A stretch of DNA of 64,000 nt from Shewanella khirikhana (GCF_003957745.1 NZ_CP020373.1:1240001-1304000), one strand, 5' to 3'. Counted from the stretch's first letter, positions 52,286 through 61,699 are shown. Notes: generated from the sequence alone by a model not told the origin. Program-made: numbers and translations.

Positions 52286-54568
52286 TTACAAACCTTGAGT
52301 AAAGGTGCGGGTGATCACATCCTGCTGCTGCTCTGGGGTCAGTGAGTTAAAGCGCACTGCATAACCAGACACACGGATGGTGAGCTGTGGATACTTGTCA
52401 GGGTTCTTGACTGCATCTTCCAGCATTTCACGGTTCATCACGTTCACGTTCAGGTGCTGACCGCCTTCATTGCTTTCGCTGTGGCGGAAATAACCGTCCA
52501 TCAGCGCCGCCAGGTTACGCTCACGGGCCTTTTCATCTTTACCCAGGGCATTGGGCACGATGGAGAAGGTGTAAGAGATACCATCCTGTGCGTGGGCAAA
52601 GGGCAACTTGGCTACCGAGGTGAGCGAGGCGATGGCGCCTTTCTCATCACGGCCGTGCATTGGGTTGGCACCCGGGGCAAAAGGTGCACCGGCGCGGCGA
52701 CCATCCGGGGTGTTACCTGTCTTCTTGCCGTACACCACGTTGGAGGTGATGGTCAGGATAGACTGGGTTGGGATGGCGTTGCGGTACATCTGCTTGTTGC
52801 GGATTTTGGCCATAAAGCTTTCGACCAGCATGCAGGCGATGTCGTCCACGCGGGCATCGTTGTTACCGAACTTGGGATAATCACCTTCGATTTCAAAATC
52901 AACGGCGATGCCTTGTTCATCGCGTACCGGCTTCACTTTGGCGTACTTGATGGCAGACAGGGAGTCGGCTGCAATCGACAGACCGGCGATACCACAGGCC
53001 ATGGTGCGGCGCACGTCGCGGTCATGCAGGGCCATCAGCGCGGCTTCGTACGAATACTTGTCGTGCATAAAGTGAATGGCATTGAGCGCAGTGACATACT
53101 GGGTTGCCAGCCACTCCATAAAGCCGTCCAGACGCGACATCACATCGTCATAGTCCAGGTATTCGCTGGTGATAGGCTCTGATTTAGGACCAACCTGTAC
53201 TTTCAGCTTTTCGTCCACACCGCCATTGATGGCATACAGCATGGTCTTGGCCAGGTTAGCGCGGGCACCGAAGAACTGCATGTGCTTGCCCACAACCATG
53301 GGGCTCACGCAGCAGGCGATGGCGTAGTCGTCAGACTCAAAGTCAGGACGCATCAGGTCATCGTTTTCGTACTGGATAGAACTGGTATCGATAGACACCT
53401 TGGCACAGAAGGTTTTGAAGTTCTGTGGCAGTTTTTCAGACCAGAGCACAGTGATGTTTGGCTCAGGGCTTGGACCCATGTTGTACAGGGTGTGCAGGAA
53501 GCGGAAGCTGGACTTGGTCACCAGAGTACGGCCATCAAGGCCCATACCGCCGATAGACTCGGTTGCCCAGATTGGGTCGCCGGAGAACAGCTCATCGTAC
53601 TCAGGGGTACGCAGGAAGCGCACCATACGCAGCTTCATCACGAAGTGGTCGATCATCTCCTGCGCCTGCTGTTCGGTCAGAGTACCGTTTTTCAGATCGC
53701 GCTCGATGTAGATATCGATAAAGCTGGAGGTACGGCCAAGTGACATGGCGGCGCCATTCTGGCTCTTCACTGCGGCGAGGTAGCCAAAGTAGGTCCACTG
53801 AATGGCTTCCTGGGCGTTTTTGGCAGGGCCAGAGATGTCGTAGCCGTATTTGGCGGCCATTTTCTTCATCTGGGCCAGGGCGCGGTGCTGCTCGGCGATT
53901 TCTTCGCGCAGCTGCATGGTGGCCTGCAGATCTTCACCGGCTTCGAAACGTGCCTGCAGTGAAGTGAACTGCTTGAGCTTGTCGGCCATCAGGAAGTCGA
54001 TACCGTACAGGGCTACGCGGCGATAGTCACCGATGATACGGCCACGGCCGTAAGCATCCGGCAGACCGGTCAGTACGCCTGATTTACGGCAAGCAAGGAT
54101 TTCAGGGGTGTAGATGTCAAACACACCCTGGTTATGGGTCTTGCGCAGCTCAGAATAAACATACTTGATGTCGGCATCCAGCTCGCGGTCATAGGCGGCG
54201 CAGGAGCTTTCCACCATACGAATACCGCCGTTTGGCAGCATGGCGCGCTTGAGCGGGGCATCGGTTTGCAGACCAACAATGGTCTCCAGCTCTTTTTCGA
54301 TGTAACCGGCATCGTGGGAGGTGATGGTGGATACCTTGTCGGTATCAAAGTCCAGCGGCGCGTGGGTGCGGTTCTCTTCCTTGATGCCTTCCATCACCTT
54401 GGCCCACAGGGCGTTGGTGGCTGCAGTGGGGCCGGCCAGGAAGCTGTCGTCACCTTCATAAGGGGTGTAGTTGGTCTGAATAAAGTCACGTACATTGACA
54501 TCGGACTTCCAATCACCGGGAACGAATCCTTCCCACGCGGTTTGGAACAGCTCAGTTTTATCGGTCAT
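52286..54568 (-). CDS. pflB: Pyruvate formate-lyase
   Basis: 760 residues, full length. The adjacent active-site cysteines (ACCVSPM, about residues 419-420) and the glycyl radical motif RVSGYAVRF about 25 residues from the C-terminus are intact. Splits pyruvate and CoA into acetyl-CoA and formate under anoxic conditions. The adjoining ackA-pta, pflA and focA complete the mixed-acid route. A PdhR-type operator sits in its promoter region (54725-54741). Confidence 0.98.
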   Translation of the reverse strand: MTDKTELFQTAWEGFVPGDWKSDVNVRDFIQTNYTPYEGDDSFLAGPTAATNALWAKVMEGIKEENRTHAPLDFDTDKVSTITSHDAGYIEKELETIVGLQTDAPLKRAMLPNGGIRMVESSCAAYDRELDADIKYVYSELRKTHNQGVFDIYTPEILACRKSGVLTGLPDAYGRGRIIGDYRRVALYGIDFLMADKLKQFTSLQARFEAGEDLQATMQLREEIAEQHRALAQMKKMAAKYGYDISGPAKNAQEAIQWTYFGYLAAVKSQNGAAMSLGRTSSFIDIYIERDLKNGTLTEQQAQEMIDHFVMKLRMVRFLRTPEYDELFSGDPIWATESIGGMGLDGRTLVTKSSFRFLHTLYNMGPSPEPNITVLWSEKLPQNFKTFCAKVSIDTSSIQYENDDLMRPDFESDDYAIACCVSPMVVGKHMQFFGARANLAKTMLYAINGGVDEKLKVQVGPKSEPITSEYLDYDDVMSRLDGFMEWLATQYVTALNAIHFMHDKYSYEAALMALHDRDVRRTMACGIAGLSIAADSLSAIKYAKVKPVRDEQGIAVDFEIEGDYPKFGNNDARVDDIACMLVESFMAKIRNKQMYRNAIPTQSILTITSNVVYGKKTGNTPDGRRAGAPFAPGANPMHGRDEKGAIASLTSVAKLPFAHAQDGISYTFSIVPNALGKDEKARERNLAALMDGYFRHSESNEGGQHLNVNVMNREMLEDAVKNPDKYPQLTIRVSGYAVRFNSLTPEQQQDVITRTFTQGL

Positions 54569-54724
54569 CGTACTTCACCTTCTATTAGAGAAAAGGGTCG
54601 GGGATGTTTCCCCTCATCGAGTCTTTTGCATCCCGGCGGTACATCCCCTGATGAGGCCAGGACCCCGGAAGACCTTCCGGCGGATTCGGTGGACAGGACT
54701 CTCTGTAAGTTTGTTTGAGAGTTG

Positions 54725-54741
54725 AATTGGTAAGACCAATT
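54725..54741. promoter_or_regulatory. PdhR-type operator upstream of pflB
   Basis: AATTGGT-AAG-ACCAATT is a perfect 7-3-7 palindrome identical to the published E. coli PdhR consensus (AATTGGTnnnACCAATT). It lies just downstream of the -10-like box, the place for a repressor. PdhR releases DNA when pyruvate is high. Confidence 0.8.
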
Positions 54742-54931
54742 GCCCAACTGCATATTAACATAAGGTCCGGTGGGTCGCACTTAAAAGCGGCGAAGATTAG
54801 GTCAATTAATGCAAAATTTGCTACCGACTTAGCAGTTTTTAACCGGCAGTGGCAAGTTGGCATCAGAGATCACTGAATTTCGTCCCATCTGACACATTAG
54901 ATAGCGCTTCAACAGCCAAAAGCACAATAAG

Positions 54932-54958
54932 AAAAAGGGGCACATTTGCCCCTTTTTA
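54932..54958 (-). terminator. Terminator of the DUF3360 gene
   Basis: AAAAAGGGGCA-CATT-TGCCCCTTTTT: stem with a T-run on the minus strand, 16 bases after the gene end. Confidence 0.9.
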
Positions 54959-54973
54959 TCGTATGCGTGAGTG

Positions 54974-56542
54974 TTACAGCAGTGGTGGAATACCTTCAAT
55001 CATGCCCACAGCCAGCATGGCGGCAAGACAGATCACGAAGGCAAGCCCCGGGATCACCACCCGGTCAACAAACGACAGGTTGGCGGCACGCTCTTTGTCA
55101 CCAATCAGACCGTTGTTGTCCAGCAGCATGGTCAGCGCCCAGGCAAGCACAGGGTTGGCCACGAAAGAACCGAAAATACAGATCCCGGCGGCCTGGCTGC
55201 TCTGGTTGTCTTTCACCATTTGCAGACCGGCTTCCAGCAGCGGCAGGAACACACCGACCAAGAGCGCAATCGACATCACAGGGCGCCAGGTGGTGAGATC
55301 CATCGGATAACCCACAATCGCCACGATAATACACAGGGTACCCAGCAGAATCGCACCGGCAGGAATGGGACGCTTGGCGATGGCGGCTGGGATCATATAT
55401 GTACCCCAGCTTGAAGTGATGTTACCGCCGCCCACGGCAGTACCCACCATCTGACGCAGCGAACAGGTGGTCATAGTGTCATCCACGTCCATCAGCACTT
55501 TCTCGGCGCCCTTGGGATAGTTCAGCTCCTGGAAAATCCGGTGGCCGAGGAAGTCGGGTGACCACATGGCAACCGCCAGAATGGCAAAGGGCAGTGAGGC
55601 AATAAAGTGCTGCATATTGGGCAGACCAAGCTGCCAGCCCGTTTCGGTAGAGCCCCACCAGTACACAGGGTTCAGGTTTGGCAAACCGGGCGCTGTGGTG
55701 AACTTAAGATCAAGCCCGGCGCCCAGGGCAAAGGCCATCACAATCGCAGCAATCGAGCACAGCGGAATGGCGAGCCAGCGCTTACCTAATTTGGCAAGCA
55801 GGGCGTAAATCACCACGTTGGCAAGCAAAATAAAGAAGGCGACATAGCCAAGGGAGTAATCCAGTGCGTGTTTGGCCTCGAGGCCGCCCGCCCAACTGAA
55901 CAGTGACTCAATCTGGCTCTTGGCCCCCATAAAGCCGAGGAACACCAAAAGGCCGCCGGCGACCCCGCTGCTGGTGAGGTTTACCAGCCGCGACCCCCCT
56001 TTAAAGAAGGACAGTAAGAGACCGAATACCCCCAGCAGAATTGCCAGTGCCAGTGGGTGAGCACCGGCCAGCGCAATGGCGCCAATCAGGGGGATCATCG
56101 GGCCGTGGTTACCGCCAAGGTTGGCGCGGGGATTGATAAAGCCGGAGCTGATGATACAAAAGAGCAGGGCGGGAATAAGCATTTCGACCCGCACCACCGA
56201 GATGATAAAGTCGGCGCCTAGGTTGACGTGATCCCAGCGCTCGGTAAGACCCGAGGCCCAGGCGGCCATTACCGCAGAGTACATCACGGTAATACCTATG
56301 GTACCTGCGATGGCGGGCACCAGATCTTCCCATTCAAAATTAAAGTCGCGACCGGGCAGGTTAAGGCCCCAGCGTCTGGGTTTCATGATCTTAAGTTCAT
56401 GATCCAAATAGGCTTCGCGGGATGGAAACTCCGAGGCTGGACGATGCAGCTCGCGGTAGCTTTTGTCCGCGATATCGCTGGCAGAGGCCATTTCGGTCTC
56501 ATTGAGGCCGGTGGCCTCGGTGGGTTTTGCTGCTTCTGACAT
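54974..56542 (-). CDS. DUF3360 membrane protein, likely organic anion transporter
   Basis: 522 residues with about 12 membrane segments. A charged N-terminal part of about 65 residues precedes the membrane core, which shows SGFINPRANLGGNHGPMIPLIGA and TCSLRQMVGTAVGGGNITSS, features recalling the NAT/SulP transporter fold. It belongs to DUF3360, unassigned in function. ATG 56542 has GGGGA upstream. A PdhR-type operator lies in its leader and it sits between pflB and focA, so a role in exchange of pyruvate, lactate or formate is inferred. It has its own terminator and promoter, so it is not simply read through from a neighbour. Confidence 0.85.
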   Translation of the reverse strand: MSEAAKPTEATGLNETEMASASDIADKSYRELHRPASEFPSREAYLDHELKIMKPRRWGLNLPGRDFNFEWEDLVPAIAGTIGITVMYSAVMAAWASGLTERWDHVNLGADFIISVVRVEMLIPALLFCIISSGFINPRANLGGNHGPMIPLIGAIALAGAHPLALAILLGVFGLLLSFFKGGSRLVNLTSSGVAGGLLVFLGFMGAKSQIESLFSWAGGLEAKHALDYSLGYVAFFILLANVVIYALLAKLGKRWLAIPLCSIAAIVMAFALGAGLDLKFTTAPGLPNLNPVYWWGSTETGWQLGLPNMQHFIASLPFAILAVAMWSPDFLGHRIFQELNYPKGAEKVLMDVDDTMTTCSLRQMVGTAVGGGNITSSWGTYMIPAAIAKRPIPAGAILLGTLCIIVAIVGYPMDLTTWRPVMSIALLVGVFLPLLEAGLQMVKDNQSSQAAGICIFGSFVANPVLAWALTMLLDNNGLIGDKERAANLSFVDRVVIPGLAFVICLAAMLAVGMIEGIPPLL

Positions 56543-56703
56543 GTTTGATCCCCAAAAAAACAGCGGGTTGAGCCTGCGTGACCAGCTTGAGGTCGTCCTT
56601 GGCGTGGGGCATATCACCTGGGTGAACGGCCCGTCAGAGCGGCTTTGGGGAGGCGCGGAATAAACCTTAAACCTTCGAAAACCCGGGGTCCTGAAATCTG
56701 CTC

Positions 56704-56722
56704 AAATTGGTCTTACCAATTT
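56704..56722. promoter_or_regulatory. PdhR-type operator upstream of the DUF3360 gene
   Basis: AAATTGGT-CTT-ACCAATTT is an 8-3-8 perfect palindrome containing the same AATTGGTnnnACCAATT core as the pflB site. It is about 165 bases before the DUF3360 start, the same distance as at pflB. Confidence 0.8.
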
Positions 56723-56790
56723 ACCTGTTAAAAATGTTACCACAGCTGCAACCCGCTAACATTAACTATCAATCTTTCTGAAGGACCCTG

Positions 56791-56809
56791 TTTGTCGATT
56801 TGCGACAAA
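56791..56809. promoter_or_regulatory. Perfect 7-5-7 palindrome
   Basis: TTTGTCG-ATTTG-CGACAAA in the divergent region, 70 bases beyond the PdhR-type site. A second regulator site or chance; no match to a known box. Confidence 0.35.
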
Positions 56810-57364
56810 GGGCACATACCCGCATTTTTGCGCCTGCTCCCCCTTGCGCCGGGGCACGATAATTGCGTAGGGAAAATACCGCTTTCATCTAAACAGCTTG
56901 GCTTTTATGCAAAAGTTGGGTGTTTATTCGTCAGCGGCACCGTTATCGCCGCTTTGACGCCCCAGCGAGCGCATTCTGCTGCCATCTTGATGGCCGCTTG
57001 GTTAAGCCGGATATTGACGTTTTGGGGGCTGACAGCCGCTTATTTCACCGTTTTCGGCGCTATTTGGCTGCCTTATCCATTCTCGCAATGTGGCTGCGTA
57101 AATCGCCGTGCCGGAATTGTCACCAGCAGGGCGCCCGGTATCAATCTGCTTGATACAAACCATCAAAAGTCTTCGATATTTTCTATCGTTTCACCTTGTT
57201 ACATTGGCGCTGTGGTGGTGAGCCTATGGGCGTTAACTTATTGATTGAAATGCCTAAGCCCTATTGCTGATGCCAGGCTTTAGCGATGAGTTTCAGGCTG
57301 AGCCTGAGCCTGAGCTGTGCCGCCACCCCATGAACCCATACCCCAAATACACAAGGGACAGCCT

Positions 57365-58960
57365 ATGTATGTCAGTCATCAAGGTGGCCAGACGGCTCCG
57401 GATGTCGGCGCCGCGCCGCCTGATGGAATCGCCACTCGCCTTAATTCTCCGCCGGGTGCCAGCCCCAGCCAGCTATCGATTGCCGATGAGGTTGCCAATG
57501 CCATGGCGGCTAAGCTTGCCAAGCCCGCGTTGGCACGTTTTGCCAGAGCGCTTTATGCCGGGGTGTTTATCGGCCTTGCGTTTGTGTTTTACCTCACTGT
57601 GACCACAGGCGCTGCGGATGCGCCCTGGGGACTGGTGCGGCTTATGGGGGCGCTCGCCTTCAGTGTCGGGCTGATTTTAGTGGTGCTTTTGAATATGGAG
57701 CTGTTCACCGGCACAGTGCTGAGCGCCATCCCCTGGACAGAAGGGCACATTGGCGCCGCCGGGCTTGTGAAAACCTGGGGCACTGTGTTTGCAGGCAATG
57801 CAGTTGGCGCTTTGCTGCTGGTGGCCATGGTGAGTCTGGCGGGTCTTTGGCAGCTCGATGGCGGCCTTTGGGGCATCCATGCCATCAATACCGCGCTGCA
57901 TAAATTGCATCATGGTTGGTGGCAGGCGTTCTTCCTCGGTGTGCTTTGTAACCTGTTGGTGTGCCTTGGGGTGTGGCTGACATTCTTAACCAGGGCGCCC
58001 GGCACCAAGGCGCTGCTGTTGGTTTTGCCGGTAGCCCTTTTTGTCAGCAGTGGCTTTGAGCACAGCATTGCCAACCTGTTTTTGCTGCCCCTTGGCGCCG
58101 TGTTTGCCGCAATTATCCCTGAGCCTCAGCTGCTGGCCCATGGCCTGGATAGCCAGGCGCTGGCGGCGCTGGCTCCGGCCAATCTGATTGTCGCCAACCT
58201 TATCCCCGTGACCCTAGGCAACATCCTTGGTGGCGCCTTACTGGTGGGGCTTGGGCTGTTCCGGCTTGAGCGCCTTGGCTCATGTAAAGGAACGGCCGCG
58301 ACCAACTCTGCAATCAAGCTGATAACACCCGAGGCAAGCGCGAGCGGAGCGCTGCAATTGGTACCCACAACAGACTCCAATGCCAATGCTGCCAATCAAC
58401 ACGCCATGGCCGCCCAAACCTTCTTTGCCGTAAAAGAGAGCAAACTTATGAACACACACTTAAGTACACTGACCGTAAAAGACATTCTTGAACCTGCAAC
58501 CAGCCTTGAGCCCGGCATGAGCCTGTGGCAGGCGTTGTCTGAAATGGATCAGGCCGGTGAAAGCCTGTGCCCGGTAACCGATAACGGTGGGCGCCTGGTG
58601 GGGGTTCTCAGCGCCCAGGATGCCATTCGTGGCCTGTGGGCCGAAGAGTTTGGCGCTGATAGCAGTTATTGTGTGCGGGATCTGATGCAGAAGTCGCTCA
58701 GCACCCTGTCACCGGATGAAGCTTTGCTGCCGCTGCTGGAGTTTTGGGTGGTGAACCGCGAGGCGCTGTTTCCGGTCAGCACAGAAGGGCATTGGCTGGG
58801 CGGTCAGTATCAGGCCTATGAAGAGCGGCTTCGGGCCGCAGCGGCTACGACCCCTGCGGTACTGCCTGTGGTGGAAGCCGGTGTGCTCAAAGGGCTGGTG
58901 CGCCGCGATGCCCTGATAAAACTGCTTTGCAGCGCATCGCCTGCCACCGCCACAGCATAG
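57365..58960 (+). CDS. focA: FocA-type formate channel fused to a CBS-pair domain
   Basis: 531 residues; ordinary FocA is about 285. Residues ~50-300 are a formate/nitrite transporter: ELFTGTVLS holds the gating Thr region, LGVLCNLLVCLGVWL the core Asn, and SGFEHSIANLFLLP the conserved His (FocA His209). A low-complexity linker (about 310-360) leads to a C-terminal CBS pair (residues ~370-530: VKDILEPATSLEPGMSLWQA, SLCPVTDNGGRLVGVLSAQD, LPVVEAGVLKGLVRRDALIK). CBS pairs bind adenine nucleotides, so channel opening may follow energy state. A Met at residue 362 (ATG 58448, MNTHLS) could start a separate CBS protein. ATG 57365 has AAGGGA upstream. Confidence 0.92.
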   Translation: MYVSHQGGQTAPDVGAAPPDGIATRLNSPPGASPSQLSIADEVANAMAAKLAKPALARFARALYAGVFIGLAFVFYLTVTTGAADAPWGLVRLMGALAFSVGLILVVLLNMELFTGTVLSAIPWTEGHIGAAGLVKTWGTVFAGNAVGALLLVAMVSLAGLWQLDGGLWGIHAINTALHKLHHGWWQAFFLGVLCNLLVCLGVWLTFLTRAPGTKALLLVLPVALFVSSGFEHSIANLFLLPLGAVFAAIIPEPQLLAHGLDSQALAALAPANLIVANLIPVTLGNILGGALLVGLGLFRLERLGSCKGTAATNSAIKLITPEASASGALQLVPTTDSNANAANQHAMAAQTFFAVKESKLMNTHLSTLTVKDILEPATSLEPGMSLWQALSEMDQAGESLCPVTDNGGRLVGVLSAQDAIRGLWAEEFGADSSYCVRDLMQKSLSTLSPDEALLPLLEFWVVNREALFPVSTEGHWLGGQYQAYEERLRAAAATTPAVLPVVEAGVLKGLVRRDALIKLLCSASPATATA

Positions 58961-58971
58961 CGACGATACGA

Positions 58972-59877
58972 TTAGACCCTGGATTGCCGGTGGCGTGCCA
59001 GACGGCGGGCCTCGGCAATCACGCAGTCCCTCAGTGGGCTCTCGCCGCTGTCACAGCGCCAGATAAACGACAGCTGGCGCTTCATATTTAGCTTGGGCGT
59101 AGGCAGGATTATCAACTGATTGGCTGCTACGTCTTTCTCTACATCCAAATAGGGCAGTGCACTCAGGTAAGGGCCGTTTTTGACCAGTGTTTTCAGCACT
59201 GTCACCTGCTCGTACTCCCGCCACACATTCAGCCGGTCGAGATTGCCATGGATAGCCGCATCGAAAATCCGCCGTGTGCCCGCGCCTTGTTCCCTCAATA
59301 CCCATTTGGCCTGCTCCAGCTGTGACAGGCTGACATTGCCGTACTTGCCATAGGGGTGGTGCGGGGCCGCTATCACCACCAGATGATCGTCAAGCCAGGG
59401 CTCGACACACAGGCGGCTGTCATCACTGCGCCCCTCAATGATCCCAAGCTCTATCTCATAGTCCAGCACTGCCTGAATCACGTTTTCAGTGTTTTCTACC
59501 ATCAGCCCAATATGAATTTGCGGGAAGTCGGCATCAATCCGGCTGATGAGATCCCCAAGCAGATGTTTGGCCGCGGTTTGACTGGCGCCGACCGGCAGAC
59601 TGCCGGATAACAGATGCTGATCGTGCAACCCCATGGTGATTTGCTGGGCGTCGGACAACAGCTTGCGAGCCCGGGGTTTAAGCCAGGTTCCCCAATGACT
59701 GAGAATTAAGCGGTTGCCCTGACGAATAAAAAGCGGCCTGCCCAACAGGTTTTCAAGCTGCTGCAGCGACATGCTGACCGCCGACTGGGTCATTGACAGT
59801 TTGCGGGCCGCCCCAGAGACACTCTCAAGGCTTGCCACCGCATCGAAAACTGCAATTTGTTTGAGTGTGTATTTCAT
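58972..59877 (-). CDS. LysR-family transcriptional regulator
   Basis: 301 residues. The helix-turn-helix (about residues 5-60: AVASLESVSGAARKLSMTQS, AVSMSLQQLENLLGRPLFIR) is classic LysR; an effector-binding domain follows (from about 90), with EIELGIIEG. It lies 12 bases from the end of focA on the opposite strand and 242 bases divergent from a YfcC-type carrier gene, the usual arrangement for a LysR controlling its neighbour. The CysB/CbbR-like subgroup cannot be set by eye. Effector unknown. Confidence 0.9.
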   Translation of the reverse strand: MKYTLKQIAVFDAVASLESVSGAARKLSMTQSAVSMSLQQLENLLGRPLFIRQGNRLILSHWGTWLKPRARKLLSDAQQITMGLHDQHLLSGSLPVGASQTAAKHLLGDLISRIDADFPQIHIGLMVENTENVIQAVLDYEIELGIIEGRSDDSRLCVEPWLDDHLVVIAAPHHPYGKYGNVSLSQLEQAKWVLREQGAGTRRIFDAAIHGNLDRLNVWREYEQVTVLKTLVKNGPYLSALPYLDVEKDVAANQLIILPTPKLNMKRQLSFIWRCDSGESPLRDCVIAEARRLARHRQSRV

Positions 59878-60119
59878 GATTGACGAATATAAAAGTGACT
59901 GATACCCATACGAAATTTTATAAAGCGGCCGGGCAATAAAAAAGACTGCGACAGGGGAATAGTTGCAAAGCTTTAACTGGCCCACGTTTTTATCAGCAAC
60001 AGGGCCTGTGCATCATTTGCCATGTTGCAACGGGCGTGAGCGAGCCGCCTTAAGGACAGGGTAAGCCAACTGAGGTATAGTGCTGGGTTTTGCTCAAGGC
60101 TTTGGATAAACACAATAAT

Positions 60120-61646
60120 ATGACTGCCAACACCCAGGCTGCTCCGGTAGCCAAAACCGCCATGCCGATGCCAGATACCCTGGTGATCATCTTCTTTGTG
60201 GCGCTGCTTGCGGCGGCGCTGACTTACCTGGTGCCTGCGGGCTCTTTTGATACTCAAACCGTGACCTTTGTGCAGGACGGGGTAGAGAAGAGCCGCGATG
60301 TGGTTGACCCGGACTCCTTCCTTTATGCCGTTGATGAACAGGGTGAACCCCTGCTTAAGCCGGTGCCGGCGTTCGACCCGGCTGGCAAGGGCTTTTTCAA
60401 CTACATGTTCGAAGGACTGGTATCCGGTGATAAATGGGGCAGCGCCGTCGGCGTTATCATGTTTATGCTGGTGATTGGCGGCTCCTTCGGGGTGGTAATG
60501 GCCACCGGCACCATAGATAACGGCATCTTGCGGCTTATTCACCACACCCAAGGGCGGGAGTTTTTGTTTATTCCTGTGCTCTTTAGCCTGTTTTCCCTCG
60601 GCGGCGCCGTGTTTGGTATGGGGGAAGAGGCCATTGCCTTTGCCATTATCATCTGCCCGCTGATGATCCGCCTCGGTTACGATGGCATCACCACCGTGAT
60701 GGTGACCTACGTGGCCACCCAGGTGGGCTTTGGCGCCAGTTGGATGAACCCCTTCAGTGTGGCCATTGCCCAGGGCATTGCCGGTATTCCAGTGCTGTCG
60801 GGTTCTGCGGTGCGGGTACCCATGTGGATAGGCTTCACTCTGCTTGGTATCGCCTTTACCATGCTCTACGCCCGCAAAATCAAGAAAAACCCCGCGCTTT
60901 CTTATAGTTTTGCTACAGATGCGGCCTTTCGCGATGGTGACAGCAACGAGTCAGAGCACCAAAGCCGCTTTAATCTTGGCGATATATTGGTGCTTGCGGC
61001 TATTACCGCCACCATGGGCTGGGTGATTTGGGGCGTAGTGGTTAAGCACTGGTTTATTCCGGAGATTGCCAGCCAGTTCTTTACCATGGGCCTGGTTGTA
61101 GGCGTTATTGGTGTGCTGTTTAAGCTAAATGGCCTCACGCTGAACGGCATGGCAAAGGCTTTTAAAGAAGGGGCTGCCACCATGCTGGAGCCTTGCCTCC
61201 TGGTTGGCAGCGCCGCGGGCATCTTGATTTTACTCGGTAAAGGTGGCCCGACAGAGCCATCGGTGCTTAACAGTGTGCTTGCCGCCGCCGGCGGTTTTAT
61301 TGGCCATTTGCCCGATGCCCTATCTGCCTGGTTTATGCTGCTGTTCCAGTCAGTGTTTAACTTCTTTGTGACCTCTGGCTCAGGTCAGGCGGCCCTGACC
61401 ATGCCATTGATGGCACCGCTTGCGGATATTGTCGGTGTCAGCCGTCAGGTGGCAGTACTGGCGTTTCAGCTTGGTGATGGCTTTACCAACATTTTGGTGC
61501 CGACGTCTGCGTCTTTAATGGCGACACTGGGTGTGTGCCGGGTGGAATTCAGCGCCTGGGTGCGTTTTATCTGGCGTTTTATGTTGATGCTGCTGTTAGC
61601 CGCCAGCGCCATGGTGATTGGGGCCCATTATTTGGGTTTCAGTTGA
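60120..61646 (+). CDS. yfcC: YfcC family (DcuC/ArsB-like) carrier
   Basis: 508 residues with about 12 membrane segments. PMPDTLVIIFFVALLAAALT, then YLVPAGSFDT at the N-terminus, the GMGEEAIAFAIIICPL motif and the re-entrant region FGASWMNPFSVAIAQGIAGI and FVTSGSGQAALTMPLMAPL are typical of YfcC (PF03606, C4-dicarboxylate anaerobic carriers), once annotated as a basic amino acid antiporter. The gene is divergent from the LysR regulator. ATG 60120 is preceded only by a weak GGATAA; a TTG 30 bases upstream is an alternative. Substrate unknown; acetate or other organic acids fit its neighbours. Confidence 0.88.
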   Translation: MTANTQAAPVAKTAMPMPDTLVIIFFVALLAAALTYLVPAGSFDTQTVTFVQDGVEKSRDVVDPDSFLYAVDEQGEPLLKPVPAFDPAGKGFFNYMFEGLVSGDKWGSAVGVIMFMLVIGGSFGVVMATGTIDNGILRLIHHTQGREFLFIPVLFSLFSLGGAVFGMGEEAIAFAIIICPLMIRLGYDGITTVMVTYVATQVGFGASWMNPFSVAIAQGIAGIPVLSGSAVRVPMWIGFTLLGIAFTMLYARKIKKNPALSYSFATDAAFRDGDSNESEHQSRFNLGDILVLAAITATMGWVIWGVVVKHWFIPEIASQFFTMGLVVGVIGVLFKLNGLTLNGMAKAFKEGAATMLEPCLLVGSAAGILILLGKGGPTEPSVLNSVLAAAGGFIGHLPDALSAWFMLLFQSVFNFFVTSGSGQAALTMPLMAPLADIVGVSRQVAVLAFQLGDGFTNILVPTSASLMATLGVCRVEFSAWVRFIWRFMLMLLLAASAMVIGAHYLGFS

Positions 61647-61670
61647 TTAAACTGAGTTTCTTCAGGTAAT

Positions 61671-61699
61671 AAAAAAGGCACCCAAGGGTGCCTTTTTTT
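61671..61699. terminator. Bidirectional terminator between yfcC and the TonB receptor
   Basis: AAAAAAGGCACCC-AA-GGGTGCCTTTTTTT between converging genes. Confidence 0.9.

Larger units (their letters stand above)
54569..54973. other. 405-base pflB promoter region
   Basis: Contains the PdhR-like operator (54725-54741), a leftward -10-like TTAATAT just upstream of it (about 54755) and the terminator of the DUF3360 gene at 54932. No open frame is supported. A perfect FNR box was not found. Confidence 0.6.
56543..57364. other. 822-base divergent region between the DUF3360 gene and focA
   Basis: Contains the PdhR-like operator (56704-56722) and a TTTGTCG-ATTTG-CGACAAA palindrome (56791-56809). An open frame (56792-57244) starts with TTG inside this palindrome, has no ribosome site and looks non-coding. 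A stretch of GCCTGA repeats lies near 57298-57316. The focA promoter could not be fixed; it is probably in 57180-57340. Confidence 0.6.

Noticed and set aside
57149..57166. Possible FNR box (TTGAT...ATCAA) upstream of focA
   Set aside because: The half sites are 7 bases apart instead of 4.
56792..57244. 150-codon frame between the DUF3360 and focA genes
   Set aside because: TTG start within a palindrome, no ribosome site, mixed composition and no recognisable family.
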